NCBI GenBank assembly: GCA_045646845.1 | Contig: JAZRLO010000034.1 | Location: forward strand, 1 to 39,398 | Length of the DNA stretch: 39,398 nt | Source: HGM04593 sp045646845 | Lineage (GTDB): Bacteria > Bacteroidota > Bacteroidia > Bacteroidales > Bacteroidaceae | Reading direction: 5' to 3' | Part shown: positions 23,783-32,857 of the stretch, in pieces | How the letters are laid out: every line of letters starts with the position of its first letter | How positions within the stretch are numbered: position 1 is the stretch's first letter | The notes under the pieces: generated by a model | Seen by the model: the letters and a program-made list of their open reading frames with translations, nothing else | The model's database searches: none | Told to the model about the DNA's origin: nothing | Made by a program: the position numbers and the translations under genes

Positions 23783-25072
23783 CTACACAGATGCAGCCCC
23801 TACGACAATCTCAATCAAATTTTCTGTGGCCAGATACCTCTTGGCCACAGCATGAAGTTCATCAGCCGTCACAGACTCCACGACTTTAATATATTCATTA
23901 ACAGAATCAAAAGACTCTCCTGACAACCAGGCGTTTATAAACACCTCCGACTTCGCAGAAACACCTTCATATTCACGACACAACTCACCCATGATATAAT
24001 TGCGGACAAGTTCGACCTCCTCGTCAGGAGCAGGCTTTTCAACCAGCCCGGCAATTTCACGATGAACCTCATTCAGGAGCGGTACCACATATTCGTTCGC
24101 AGCCTCGGAACTTATCATGAACGCATTATGGCAACCATAAGCGTCAACCTCTGCTGCAATGTGATACGTATATCCGTTCTCTTCCCTTATATTGCTCATA
24201 AGCCGGCTGCCGAAATAGCCGCCCAAAAGAACCGACAGAAAACGGAACTTGAAAAAGTCACTGTCACCTGCATCCATGGCCATGAACCCCAGTTTGACAG
24301 AGCTCTGCAGGGAACCATCCACATGAACGGTCTTTCTCCCATACGCCGGACACGGCTCCTGTACATAGAAGGGACGCACACGCGAGCACGTGCCCCACGG
24401 TTCGCTTCCGAAATGCTTTTCTATTGCAGCAAGCATCTCTTCATCCACACTACCCGCTACGAATATAGTACAATTGGCACTGCCATAAACCTCTCCGTAA
24501 TATTCCAGCAGGTCATCGCGGGTTATCGCATCATAATCCTCCGGCACTACAATATGCCCCAAAGGATGTTCATCACCCCATAGGGAGTGCTCAAAATGAC
24601 GCTGTGAGAGAATATCGACCTTGCGGGAGTTCACAACAAAGTACGACCTGTTGTTTTTTCTTACAGTTTCAAGATTCTCCTCGGGAAAGAGCGGAGACTT
24701 TACCATGCTTTCCAGAAGTTCGAGTAAAGGATGAAAATGCTTTGATAAAGAATGGAGAGTCAAATGATTACAGTTCTGGGAAGAGAACATATCAATCCAG
24801 GCGCCATAGTAGTCGAGGCGGTAAGAAATCTCATTCGCCGACAGACCTTCGCACCCTTCTCGCAGCATACGGTTGACGAACATTGCCTGAAGCGGCTTTG
24901 ACTGCACGCCGTACCCGCCGTCGAAAAGAACGTCAAGTCTTACACTACCCTTGCCGTCACCCGGTATATGATAAAGCACGACACCGTTCGGCATCACCCT
25001 TTTCAAAGGCAACGCGAACGGTTCGAAGTTCATCGGTTTTATCCCTGGGGGCTGGTGCATAATCTCAGTCAT
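23783..25072 (-). CDS. M16-family protein lacking the zinc motif
   Basis: The 429-residue protein has the M16B (insulinase/mitochondrial processing peptidase) two-domain fold. In place of the zinc-binding HxxEH, the aligned segment reads QAMFVNRMLREGC (residues 62-74): both histidines and the glutamate are missing, so it is not an active peptidase by itself. The C-terminal half keeps the R/Y motif GGYFGSRLMSNIREENGYTYH, which is used for substrate contact in the partner subunit of two-chain M16 enzymes. It should therefore act as the non-catalytic partner of another M16 protein or as a binding protein. The start chosen (ATG at 25072) overlaps kdsB by eight bases; 25060, 25033 and a GTG at 25111 are alternatives. 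No signal peptide is visible, suggesting a cytoplasmic location. Confidence 0.88.
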   Translation of the reverse strand: MTEIMHQPPGIKPMNFEPFALPLKRVMPNGVVLYHIPGDGKGSVRLDVLFDGGYGVQSKPLQAMFVNRMLREGCEGLSANEISYRLDYYGAWIDMFSSQNCNHLTLHSLSKHFHPLLELLESMVKSPLFPEENLETVRKNNRSYFVVNSRKVDILSQRHFEHSLWGDEHPLGHIVVPEDYDAITRDDLLEYYGEVYGSANCTIFVAGSVDEEMLAAIEKHFGSEPWGTCSRVRPFYVQEPCPAYGRKTVHVDGSLQSSVKLGFMAMDAGDSDFFKFRFLSVLLGGYFGSRLMSNIREENGYTYHIAAEVDAYGCHNAFMISSEAANEYVVPLLNEVHREIAGLVEKPAPDEEVELVRNYIMGELCREYEGVSAKSEVFINAWLSGESFDSVNEYIKVVESVTADELHAVAKRYLATENLIEIVVGAASV

Positions 25073-25832
25073 TCCATGCGAATCCGACAGATGCCGCAAA
25101 TTCTTTGGCACGTTCCAAATCTTCAGGAGTATCTATGCCGATAGTCTCGATATCCGTCACTCCGACCCTTATTCTATAACCGTTCTCCAACCAGCGCAGC
25201 TGCTCAAGAGACTCGGCCTTTTCCATTGGGGATTGCGGAAGTGCAGTTATCTCCTTGAGAAGAGAGGCACGGTAGGCATAAATGCCCAGATGTTTGTAGA
25301 ACGTATGTCTTTCGAGCCACTCCTCCTTTTCAACGCCACGCAGATACGGTATTACGGAACGGCTGAAATATATAGCGAAACCATTCTCATCCATTACAAC
25401 TTTGGGAGAATTCGGCGACTCCAAACGTTCAAGACCGTCTGCCGGTTCAAACGGCTTGACAAGAGTAGCTATATCGGTCTCTGGATTGTCGAAGCACTCC
25501 ATAAGGGCCTTTATCTGCTTCTGCTGTATAAACGGTTCATCGCCCTGTATGTTCACAATGACATCACACTCGCAGCCAAGACGTTCATACGCATCAAGAC
25601 ACCGCTCCGTACCGTTGTTGCAACTCTCCGAAGTCATTACGACATTTCCGCCGAACGACAGTACGGCATCCTTTACCCTCTCATCATCGGTCGCTACGTA
25701 AAGTTCGTCAAAACACCCCTTCACCTGCTCATATACGCGCTGTATCACCGGTTTGCTACCCAACATGGCCAACGGCTTACCAGGGAAACGGGTAGAAGCA
25801 TATCTTGCAGGGATTATTCCTATAAATTTCAT
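25065..25832 (-). CDS. kdsB: 3-deoxy-manno-octulosonate cytidylyltransferase
   Basis: KdsB activates Kdo with CTP to give CMP-Kdo for the inner core of lipopolysaccharide. The 255 residues begin with the nucleotide-binding signature IIPARYASTRFPGKPLAMLG, followed by VYVATDDERV-type, VNIQGDEPFI and ENLEQLRWLENGYRIRV-type motifs in family order (here YVATDDERV, VNIQGDEPFI and AESLEQLRWLENGYRI). Length is normal. It starts 41 bases after the PBP1A gene and its end overlaps the start of the M16-like gene. Its presence shows that the host makes Kdo-containing LPS. Confidence 0.97.
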   Translation of the reverse strand: MKFIGIIPARYASTRFPGKPLAMLGSKPVIQRVYEQVKGCFDELYVATDDERVKDAVLSFGGNVVMTSESCNNGTERCLDAYERLGCECDVIVNIQGDEPFIQQKQIKALMECFDNPETDIATLVKPFEPADGLERLESPNSPKVVMDENGFAIYFSRSVIPYLRGVEKEEWLERHTFYKHLGIYAYRASLLKEITALPQSPMEKAESLEQLRWLENGYRIRVGVTDIETIGIDTPEDLERAKEFAASVGFAWND

Positions 25833-25873
25833 AACTGATTATTTTTTATTGCACTCCACAAAGGGGAGACACA

Positions 25874-28414
25874 TCATTCAAATTCGTCAAAACCGGCATC
25901 CGTACTCTCCTCTTCACCACCTGTTACTGCCGTAACAGTCTCTTCTTCATCAAAGATATTGTCAAAAATATCTCCGGCAGCCTCTTCTTCGGTGTAGTCA
26001 CCATCTCCTTCATCGGAAAGGTTCTTCGGCTTGCTGTTGGTATCATATCCTTTGGAGACAACAAACTTCTCGTCCTCGGAATAGGGCAAGCTCTCATCGG
26101 CGTACAGTTTCTTCATATAAAGACCCCAGATAGGCAATGCCATTGAAGCACCCTGACCGTCTGCGGTCCTGTCGAAGTGTATATCGCGGTCTTCTCCTCC
26201 TACCCAGCATCCCGTTACGAGAGAAGGTGTATAGCCCATGAACCAACCGTCGGAGTTTCTCTGTGTTGTACCGGTCTTTCCGCCGATTGCAGCATGGATT
26301 CCGTATATACGTCTCAGACGCGAACCGGTACCTTCGTTTACCACGCCGCGCATCATGTCAATCATCTTGTATGAACTCTTTTCGCTTATCACCTCTCTTT
26401 TGCGCGGTGTGAATGTTGCGATGACATTCCCGGAATTGTCTTCAATGCGTGTCACGAAAAGAGGAGCGGTACGCATTCCCTTTCCTACAAATACGGTGTA
26501 TGCGCTTACCATCTCAAGAACAGATGCGTCGCAGGTTCCGAGGCAGAGTGACGGTGTGGCATCAATGTCGATGCTTTCCAGACCGTACTGCTTGAGAAGA
26601 TTCTTGAAAGAGTATGAGCCCATCATATCTATCAGGAATGCAGATATCCAGTTGTTTGACATGGTCAAACCCCATTTCAAGGTGACAAGTTCGCCGTATC
26701 GGCTGCGTGAGCCGTTCCTCGGTCTCCATATTCTGCCGTTGCCGGCATCGATTTCCTGTTCTACGTTGCGTACAAGGTCATGCGGAGAATATCCGTTCTC
26801 CATCACAAGGGAATAGAGATATGGCTTCACGGTTGAACCTACCTGACGGCGGCCGACACCTGCCATGTCGTATTTGAAATAATAGTAGTTGGTTCCTCCG
26901 GCATATGCCTTCACTTCACCGGTGACCGGGTCCATTGAAACAACGCCGGTACGCAGGAAGTATTTGTAATGCCTGATGGAATCCATGGGGGTCATTACGG
27001 TATCCTTTATTCCGTCGTATGTGAAGATATCCATCTCGCACGGAGTGTTGAATGCCTTTACGATTTCCTCTTCGCTATAGCCCTGGTTCTTCATTATACG
27101 GTAGCGATCACTCTGCTCCATGCTGCGTTCAAGCAGTTCCTGAACCTGTTTTACAGAAAGTCTTTCGGTGTAAGGAGCGGTTTTCTTGCCTTTCTTTGTC
27201 TTGTAGAAGTGGGGCTGCAGGTAATCGACCATATGTTCCTTGACTGCATCCTCAAGATGCTTCTGCATACGGGAGTCGATAGAGGTATAGACCTTAAGAC
27301 CGTCGGTGTATATATTGTATTTTTCGCCATTGGGCTTAGTGTTCTTGTTGCACCAGCCATAAAGAGGGTCATCGGCCCAGTTGATGGAGTCGTCATGGAA
27401 CTGCTGTTCCTGCCAGCCGCGATAGTTGGATCTCTCGGGTTTCTCAGCCGTCATGTAAAGACGAAGGAACTCACGGAAGTATGGAGCAATACCTGCCTTG
27501 TGGTCTGTAGAATGATAGTCGAGACCGAGAATTGCCTGATAGCAGGATGTTTTTTTCTTTTCATCGAGTCCCTCAATGAATTCATCCGTAAGCAGTTCGC
27601 CCTCCTTCAGGAAACTGTATTTTTGTACCATCTCTGCAGTAACCCTCTTCGGTGCGCATATCAAATCCTTTTCGGCGGCCGACAGATAGCCGAACTTCAC
27701 CATCTGCCCTAACACCACGTTACGTCTCTTCAAGGTCGTCAAAGGGCGACGGCGCGGATTGTAAAGGGATGAGTTCTTGCACATGCCGACCAGCATGGCA
27801 GCCTCCTCGACAGTAAGTTGACTGGGCTGTTTGCCAAAATAGACATGCGCCGCACTCCTGATGCCTACGGCATTGTTACCGAAATCATATTTATTAAGGT
27901 AGAGAGTTATTATCTCCTTCTTCGTATATTGCTTCTCAATGCGGACCGCAATCACATGTTCCAAAGCCTTCTGTTTAACACGGCTCAAAGCATTTGCGGA
28001 TACCTGTTCCGTAAAAAGAAGTTTTGCAAGCTGCTGGGTGATGGTACTGCCGCCTCCTGCGTTCTCCTGCCCCATGATACCGGTCTTGACAAGCGCTCTC
28101 AAGGTTGCCTTGAGGTCTATTCCCGGATGGTCATAGAAACGTATATCCTCCGTAGCGATAAGGGCGTTGATCATATTCGGCGAAATAGAGTCGTAATCCA
28201 CGAAAACGCGGTTTTCCTGACGCATCGACCATGTACCCATCTCTTTTCCGTCGGATGTCATCACCTGTGTGGCAAATTTGTAATCAATGTTTTCAAGCTC
28301 GGTCATATCGGGGATGCGCCCCAAAAAACCATTTACCAGCAATATCAGAAATACGATTCCTGCTAAAAAGACAAACCCGAAGAAAGCCCAGAGTCCGATA
28401 ATAAATTTCTTCAT
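25874..28414 (-). CDS. Bifunctional penicillin-binding protein 1A
   Basis: This envelope enzyme polymerises glycan strands and cross-links them. The start is set at the ATG at 28414 (MKKFIIGLWAFFGFVF), which places one membrane anchor at residues 4-29; the frame continues 14 codons upstream without reason. The 846 residues contain a glycosyltransferase (GT51) domain with the catalytic Glu89 in ATEDIRFYDHPG and GGGSTITQQLAKLLF, then a transpeptidase domain with the serine motif STVK (Ser527, Lys530), an SNN motif and KTG at 713-715. The C-terminal tail is acidic and low in complexity (many E, D and G). It is the first gene of the PBP1A-kdsB-M16-DUF389 operon, starting about 60 bases after a good -7 element. 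Confidence 0.95.
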   Translation of the reverse strand: MKKFIIGLWAFFGFVFLAGIVFLILLVNGFLGRIPDMTELENIDYKFATQVMTSDGKEMGTWSMRQENRVFVDYDSISPNMINALIATEDIRFYDHPGIDLKATLRALVKTGIMGQENAGGGSTITQQLAKLLFTEQVSANALSRVKQKALEHVIAVRIEKQYTKKEIITLYLNKYDFGNNAVGIRSAAHVYFGKQPSQLTVEEAAMLVGMCKNSSLYNPRRRPLTTLKRRNVVLGQMVKFGYLSAAEKDLICAPKRVTAEMVQKYSFLKEGELLTDEFIEGLDEKKKTSCYQAILGLDYHSTDHKAGIAPYFREFLRLYMTAEKPERSNYRGWQEQQFHDDSINWADDPLYGWCNKNTKPNGEKYNIYTDGLKVYTSIDSRMQKHLEDAVKEHMVDYLQPHFYKTKKGKKTAPYTERLSVKQVQELLERSMEQSDRYRIMKNQGYSEEEIVKAFNTPCEMDIFTYDGIKDTVMTPMDSIRHYKYFLRTGVVSMDPVTGEVKAYAGGTNYYYFKYDMAGVGRRQVGSTVKPYLYSLVMENGYSPHDLVRNVEQEIDAGNGRIWRPRNGSRSRYGELVTLKWGLTMSNNWISAFLIDMMGSYSFKNLLKQYGLESIDIDATPSLCLGTCDASVLEMVSAYTVFVGKGMRTAPLFVTRIEDNSGNVIATFTPRKREVISEKSSYKMIDMMRGVVNEGTGSRLRRIYGIHAAIGGKTGTTQRNSDGWFMGYTPSLVTGCWVGGEDRDIHFDRTADGQGASMALPIWGLYMKKLYADESLPYSEDEKFVVSKGYDTNSKPKNLSDEGDGDYTEEEAAGDIFDNIFDEEETVTAVTGGEEESTDAGFDEFE

Positions 28415-28471
28415 GACAATAACCCTATTTGATTTTCCGTCAATTATACCAATCACTTAGTATCAATTGTA

Positions 28472-28479
28472 CAAAGATA
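28472..28479 (-). promoter_or_regulatory. -7 element of the PBP1A operon
   Basis: The minus strand reads TATCTTTG, an exact TAnnTTTG match, 58 bases before the PBP1A start. A weak TTGC lies at about the -33 position. It is divergent from the pyrB promoter about 75 bases away. Confidence 0.6.
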
Positions 28480-28550
28480 ACATAAATATTTCAATTCACT
28501 GCAACCTTTTCGTACAGTTATCTATTTTTAGATAAATGTGGCCTCCACAT

Positions 28551-28581
28551 TTTGTTTTACCGCGCAAAAGGCCTATCTTTA
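28551..28581 (+). promoter_or_regulatory. pyrB promoter (TTTG-N19-TATCTTTA)
   Basis: TTTG at 28551-28554 and TATCTTTA at 28574-28581 are separated by exactly 19 bases, the normal spacing for the Bacteroidetes primary sigma factor, with one mismatch in the second element. The pyrB start codon is 30 bases downstream, leaving a short leader with no room for an attenuator. Confidence 0.75.
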
Positions 28582-28610
28582 CAAAAATTAATCCAGTAAA
28601 CATACAACAA

Positions 28611-29525
28611 ATGAAAAGCAAGAGCTTCGTATCGATAAATGACCTGAGCCGCGAGAAGATTCTCTCATTGCTTGAAAGTGCAGCAAAATTCGAAGAGAAC
28701 CCCAACAGTAACATTCTTGCAGACAAAGTCGTGGGTTCGCTCTTCTTTGAGCCATCGACAAGGACACGTCTGAGTTTTGAAACGGCAGCCAACCGTCTTG
28801 GTGCCAGAGTGATAGGTTTCAGTGACGCCGCGACAAGTTCGGCAAGTAAAGGAGAGACTCTGAAAGACACCATAATGATGGTATCGAGCTATGCCGATGT
28901 CATTGTAATGCGCCACAGGCTCGAGGGCGCAGCACGCTATGCAAGCGAAGTTTCGTCTGTACCTATCATAAATGCAGGAGACGGAGCGAACCAGCACCCG
29001 TCGCAGACAATGCTCGACCTCTACTCCATCAAAAAGACACAAGGCACGCTCGAAGGGCTCAAAATACACCTTGTAGGCGACCTCAAGTACGGACGCACGG
29101 TACATTCACTACTGCATGCAATGCGCCACTTCAACCCCACATTCCAGTTCATAGCACCCGAAGAGTTGCACATGCCCGAAGAGTACCGCCAGTTCTGCAG
29201 GGACAACAACATCCCATTCACCGAAACAACCGAATTCAACGAAGATGTCATTGCGGATGCCGACATCATATACATGACCCGTGTACAGCGCGAGCGTTTC
29301 AGCGACCTCATGGAGTATGAAAAGGTAAAGAACTGCTACCGCCTTACAAATTCGATGCTCGAAGGCACCAAGGAGAACCTCCGCATACTCCACCCGCTGC
29401 CGCGCGTGAACGAGATTGCCCACGATGTCGATGACAACCCGAAGGCTTACTACTTCCAGCAGGCACAGAACGGACTCTACGTTCGCGAGGCTATCATTTG
29501 CGATGTACTGGATATCAACATTTAA
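28611..29525 (+). CDS. pyrB: Aspartate carbamoyltransferase catalytic subunit
   Basis: PyrB joins carbamoyl phosphate and aspartate in the second step of pyrimidine synthesis. The 304-residue protein starts at MKSKSFVSIND (ATG at 28611, chosen because the open frame upstream crosses the promoter and lacks family similarity). The carbamoyl-phosphate loop is STRTR (49-53) within FFEPSTRTRLSFE. HPSQTMLDL and the C-terminal HPLPRVNEI are also in place. Length matches catalytic chains of about 305. The regulatory chain gene follows after two bases, so the enzyme should be the E. coli type of 12-chain holoenzyme. Confidence 0.97.
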   Translation: MKSKSFVSINDLSREKILSLLESAAKFEENPNSNILADKVVGSLFFEPSTRTRLSFETAANRLGARVIGFSDAATSSASKGETLKDTIMMVSSYADVIVMRHRLEGAARYASEVSSVPIINAGDGANQHPSQTMLDLYSIKKTQGTLEGLKIHLVGDLKYGRTVHSLLHAMRHFNPTFQFIAPEELHMPEEYRQFCRDNNIPFTETTEFNEDVIADADIIYMTRVQRERFSDLMEYEKVKNCYRLTNSMLEGTKENLRILHPLPRVNEIAHDVDDNPKAYYFQQAQNGLYVREAIICDVLDINI

Positions 29526-29527
29526 GA

Positions 29528-30001
29528 ATGCAGATCATGGAAAAGAAGAACAAACTGGCACTGCAGGTTTCGGCACTCTGCAACGGAACAGTGATAGACC
29601 ACATACCTGCCGACAAGCTATTCGCCGTAGTAAACCTGCTCGACATCCCGTCAATGGGCAACAACGTCACCATAGGCTACAACCTCGAGAGCAAGAAGCT
29701 CGGCAAGAAGGGACTCATAAAAATAGCGGACCGCTTCTTCACCGACGACGAAGTGAGCAAGATTTCAGTAGTTGCGCCCAACGTAGTGCTCAACACCATA
29801 AGGAATTATGAGGTTGTAGAAAAGCGCGAAGTAAAGATGCCCGACGAACTGCACAACATAATAAAATGCAACAACCTCAACTGCATCACCAACAATGAGC
29901 CTATGGCTACGCATTTCCATGTATCGAACAGGAGTGCGAACACCCTCAAATGCCGTTATTGCGAAAAAGAGGTAAACATCAACGATGCAAAATTGTTATA
30001 A
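29528..30001 (+). CDS. pyrI: Aspartate carbamoyltransferase regulatory subunit
   Basis: PyrI binds nucleotide effectors and modulates PyrB. The 157 residues (ATG at 29528; the ATG at 29537, MEKKNKLAL, is a likely alternative) have the allosteric domain first (LQVSALCNGTVIDHIPADKLF) and a zinc domain at the end with four cysteines, Cys114, Cys119, Cys142 and Cys145, in the C-x4-C...C-x2-C pattern that holds the zinc and contacts the catalytic chain. It lies two bases after pyrB and seven or so before the flavin reductase gene. Confidence 0.96.
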   Translation: MQIMEKKNKLALQVSALCNGTVIDHIPADKLFAVVNLLDIPSMGNNVTIGYNLESKKLGKKGLIKIADRFFTDDEVSKISVVAPNVVLNTIRNYEVVEKREVKMPDELHNIIKCNNLNCITNNEPMATHFHVSNRSANTLKCRYCEKEVNINDAKLL

Positions 30002-30007
30002 GACAGC

Positions 30008-30571
30008 ATGAAGATAGACTGGAAACCCGGAACAATGATTTACCCCTTGCCGGCAGTGCTGGTAAGTTGCGGAGACAGCCCCGAGAACTACAATATGCTG
30101 ACGGTATCGTGGGTGGGAACCACATGCACGAACCCCGCAATGTGCTACATTTCGGTGCGTCCCGAAAGGCACTCCTACCCCATCATCAAGGAAAACGGAG
30201 AATTCGTAATTAACCTCACCACCGCAGAAATGGCGCACGCCACCGACTGGTGCGGGGTCCGCTCCGGCAAAGAGTATGACAAGGCAAAGGAGACCGGGTT
30301 GACATACGGTCCCTCAAAAGTCGTAAAAGCCCCGATTATAATGGAATCTCCACTTAGCATCGAATGCAGAGTAAAGCAGATTATTCCGCTCGGTTCACAC
30401 GACATGTTTCTTGCCGAAGTCGTCAACGTGCAGGCCGATAACCGCTATCTGAACCCGGAAACCGGAGAATGGAACCTTGCCGAGGCCGACCCTCTGGTAT
30501 ATACACACGGAAAATACTTCCATCTGGGCGACATGATAGGAAAATTCGGCTGGAGCGTTAAAAAGAAATAG
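30008..30571 (+). CDS. Flavin reductase family protein
   Basis: The 187-residue protein belongs to the flavin-reductase-like FMN-binding split-barrel family. Key stretches are MIYPLPAVLVSCG, LTVSWVGTTCTNPAMCYISVRP and KENGEFVINLTT in the usual order. Related Bacteroides proteins are often called flavoredoxin-like. The exact electron partner is unknown. It starts six bases after pyrI and ends two bases before an outer-membrane protein gene, so it is part of the pyrimidine operon. Confidence 0.9.
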   Translation: MKIDWKPGTMIYPLPAVLVSCGDSPENYNMLTVSWVGTTCTNPAMCYISVRPERHSYPIIKENGEFVINLTTAEMAHATDWCGVRSGKEYDKAKETGLTYGPSKVVKAPIIMESPLSIECRVKQIIPLGSHDMFLAEVVNVQADNRYLNPETGEWNLAEADPLVYTHGKYFHLGDMIGKFGWSVKKK

Positions 30572-30573
30572 GA

Positions 30574-31275
30574 ATGAACCTGCGTTGCATCATAGTTGCC
30601 GTACTGCTGGCTTTCACTGCACAGGAAAACATTGCACAGAAGACCGGCAACGACATCCACTTCAACTTCGGTGCGAAAGCGGGTGTCCAGGCCATAACGT
30701 ACAATGACCCGGAATTCGACATCGAAGGATACGAGTTTGACCGCAGCAACATACAGAGCAACAAAATCGGCTTCACGTTCGCGCCTTTCATAAGACTGAG
30801 CAAAGGCAAGTTCTATCTGCAGACAGAGGCAACGATGGGCATCGCAAGGCATAGTTTCGAGTTCAAGGACATCTCCACGGCCGAGATAGAAAACACGGCT
30901 GCAGGTATCGCGGAATATGAGTTGAAGACCTATTGCATTCAGGTCCCGATACTCTTTGGATACAGCATTGTCCAACAGGGCAAATTCGGTATGAGCATCT
31001 TCACCGGCCCCAGGACCAAATTCACGTTCACGGCGCTCAGCGAACAGAACTTCAAGCATTTCAAACACAAAGGACTTGAGGAAGTTCTGAAGGACAAGAC
31101 CTATTATTGGGAAATAGGACTCGGCGTGAACATACATAACGTTTTCTTCGATTTCGCATATGATGTCGGCATAACAAAAGCATCGGAACACATAATTTCG
31201 GACAAGGAAGGGGTCAGGTTCAGGTCGGACAGACGCGACAACATATTAAGCTTCTCGATAGGAATGATATTCTGA
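30574..31275 (+). CDS. Outer-membrane beta-barrel protein (PorT-like)
   Basis: The 233-residue protein has a signal peptide (about MNLRCIIVAVLLAFTAQENIAQ, cleavage near 20) followed by alternating polar and hydrophobic strands and a terminal aromatic residue (SIGMIF), the pattern of a small beta-barrel. The glycine-rich first strands (FNFGAKAGVQAITY) and the strand FTGPRTKFTF fit the PorT / outer-membrane beta-barrel families of Bacteroidetes. It follows the flavin reductase gene after two bases and ends just before a terminator. Its cargo or role is not known. Confidence 0.82.
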   Translation: MNLRCIIVAVLLAFTAQENIAQKTGNDIHFNFGAKAGVQAITYNDPEFDIEGYEFDRSNIQSNKIGFTFAPFIRLSKGKFYLQTEATMGIARHSFEFKDISTAEIENTAAGIAEYELKTYCIQVPILFGYSIVQQGKFGMSIFTGPRTKFTFTALSEQNFKHFKHKGLEEVLKDKTYYWEIGLGVNIHNVFFDFAYDVGITKASEHIISDKEGVRFRSDRRDNILSFSIGMIF

Positions 31276-31286
31276 CAATCAGTACC

Positions 31287-31332
31287 ATAAAAACCGTAAG
31301 GGGCTTCAGCTGAAGCCCCTTACGGTTTTTAT
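31287..31332. terminator. Perfect palindromic bidirectional terminator
   Basis: Bases 31287-31309 and 31310-31332 are perfect reverse complements (23 paired bases, centre CAG|CTG), with A-rich left and T-rich right arms. It lies 11 bases after the plus-strand beta-barrel gene and 31 bases beyond the minus-strand glyA stop, so it should stop transcripts from both sides. Confidence 0.9.
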
Positions 31333-31363
31333 ATTCTGTCACTGATATCCGCTGGGCCTTATA

Positions 31364-32644
31364 TCAATATGCGAACAAAGGAAATTCCTCCATAGTGGCA
31401 TTCACCTTCTGACGCACGGCCGCAATGACCTTCTCGTCCTCGGGCGCATTCAACACCGTCTCTATCATCTCCGCAATGAAAGGCATCATATCCTCCTTTA
31501 CGCCACGTGTGGTTATGGCAGGAGTTCCCAGACGGATACCGGATGTCTGGAATGCGCTGCGGCTATCGAACGGAACCATATTCTTGTTGGCAGTAATGTC
31601 TGCCGCCACAAGTGCCTTCTCAGCCAATTTACCTGTAAGGTCAGGATATTTACCCCTGAGGTCAACCAGCATGGAGTGGTTGTCTGTACCGCCCGACACT
31701 ATGCCGAAGCCACGGTCAACAAGCTCCTGCGCAAGAGTCGAAGCGTTGAGTTTGACCTGCGCCTGATACTCCTTGAATTCAGGCTGGAGAGCCTCGCCGA
31801 AAGCAACAGCCTTTGCGGCTATGACATGTTCAAGAGGACCGCCCTGTATTCCCGGGAACACGGCCGAATCGAGGAGCTGGGACATCATCTTGACCTCGCC
31901 TTTCGGCGTAGTCTTGCCCCATGGATTCGGAAAATCCTTTCCGAGTATTATGACACCTCCTCGCGGTCCGCGAAGTGTCTTGTGGGTCGTGGAGGTAACC
32001 ACATGGGCATATTTAACGGGGTTGTCGAGCAAACCTGCCGCAATGAGACCCGCAGGATGAGCCATATCAACCATTAGTATTGCACCCACTTTGTCGGCAA
32101 TTTCGCGCATGCGCTTGTAGTCCCATTCGCGTGAATAGGCAGAACCGCCTCCTATAATCATCTTGGGCTTTTCTCTCAGGGCAATCTCCTCCATCTGGTC
32201 ATAATCGACACGTCCGGTCTCGGGATTGAGATTATACTCGCATGGCGTATATATCAGTCCGGAGGTGTTGACTGCCGAACCGTGCGAAAGATGTCCGCCA
32301 TGGGCAAGATTCAGTCCCATAAACTTGTCTCCGGGATTGAGTACCGCAAGGAAGACTGCCGCGTTGGCTTGCGCTCCTGAATGCGGCTGAACATTCACCC
32401 ATTCGGCATCATAAAGTTCCTTGAGCCTTTCACGGGCAATTTCTTCCACGATGTCAACCACTCCACAACCGCCATAGTAGCGTTTGCCGGGATACCCTTC
32501 AGCGTACTTGTTGGTAAGTACCGAACCCATTGCCTGCATAACCTCGTTGCTCACGAAATTCTCCGATGCTATGAGTTCAATACCCTTGAGCTGACGACGA
32601 TATTCAGTCTCTATAAGTTGAAAAATATGTCTGTCACGTTTCAT
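31364..32644 (-). CDS. glyA: Serine hydroxymethyltransferase
   Basis: This PLP enzyme interconverts serine and glycine with tetrahydrofolate, feeding one-carbon metabolism. The 426-residue protein has the expected start region (IELIASENFVS), YPGKRYYGG, and the PLP lysine in VVTSTTHKTLRGPRGG (Lys222). Length is normal. It is a single-gene unit with a shared terminator on its 3' side. A weak -7-like element (TATATTCG, 32677-32684 on the minus strand) lies about 35 bases upstream. No riboswitch-like leader is obvious. Confidence 0.97.
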   Translation of the reverse strand: MKRDRHIFQLIETEYRRQLKGIELIASENFVSNEVMQAMGSVLTNKYAEGYPGKRYYGGCGVVDIVEEIARERLKELYDAEWVNVQPHSGAQANAAVFLAVLNPGDKFMGLNLAHGGHLSHGSAVNTSGLIYTPCEYNLNPETGRVDYDQMEEIALREKPKMIIGGGSAYSREWDYKRMREIADKVGAILMVDMAHPAGLIAAGLLDNPVKYAHVVTSTTHKTLRGPRGGVIILGKDFPNPWGKTTPKGEVKMMSQLLDSAVFPGIQGGPLEHVIAAKAVAFGEALQPEFKEYQAQVKLNASTLAQELVDRGFGIVSGGTDNHSMLVDLRGKYPDLTGKLAEKALVAADITANKNMVPFDSRSAFQTSGIRLGTPAITTRGVKEDMMPFIAEMIETVLNAPEDEKVIAAVRQKVNATMEEFPLFAY

Positions 32645-32857
32645 AATCTATAGTTTTGAATCATTGTTAGCAATCGCGAATATAGCAAAAAAAGAGAAAA
32701 CGGATAACATAAGCTTACATTTTTTATCGGACGGCATCGGGAATATCGGCATCATAGGCTGAAAAGGAGTCCGGCATTGCAAAAAAGACAAAATTGCAAA
32801 AACATAGTTTAACCCGGAGGTGTTATTCTGCTGAATAACCCTAAAAAAGCTATTGGA

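Noticed and set aside
28415..28456. 14-codon upstream extension of PBP1A
   Set aside because: The extension has no family similarity, and starting at 28414 gives a normal membrane anchor.
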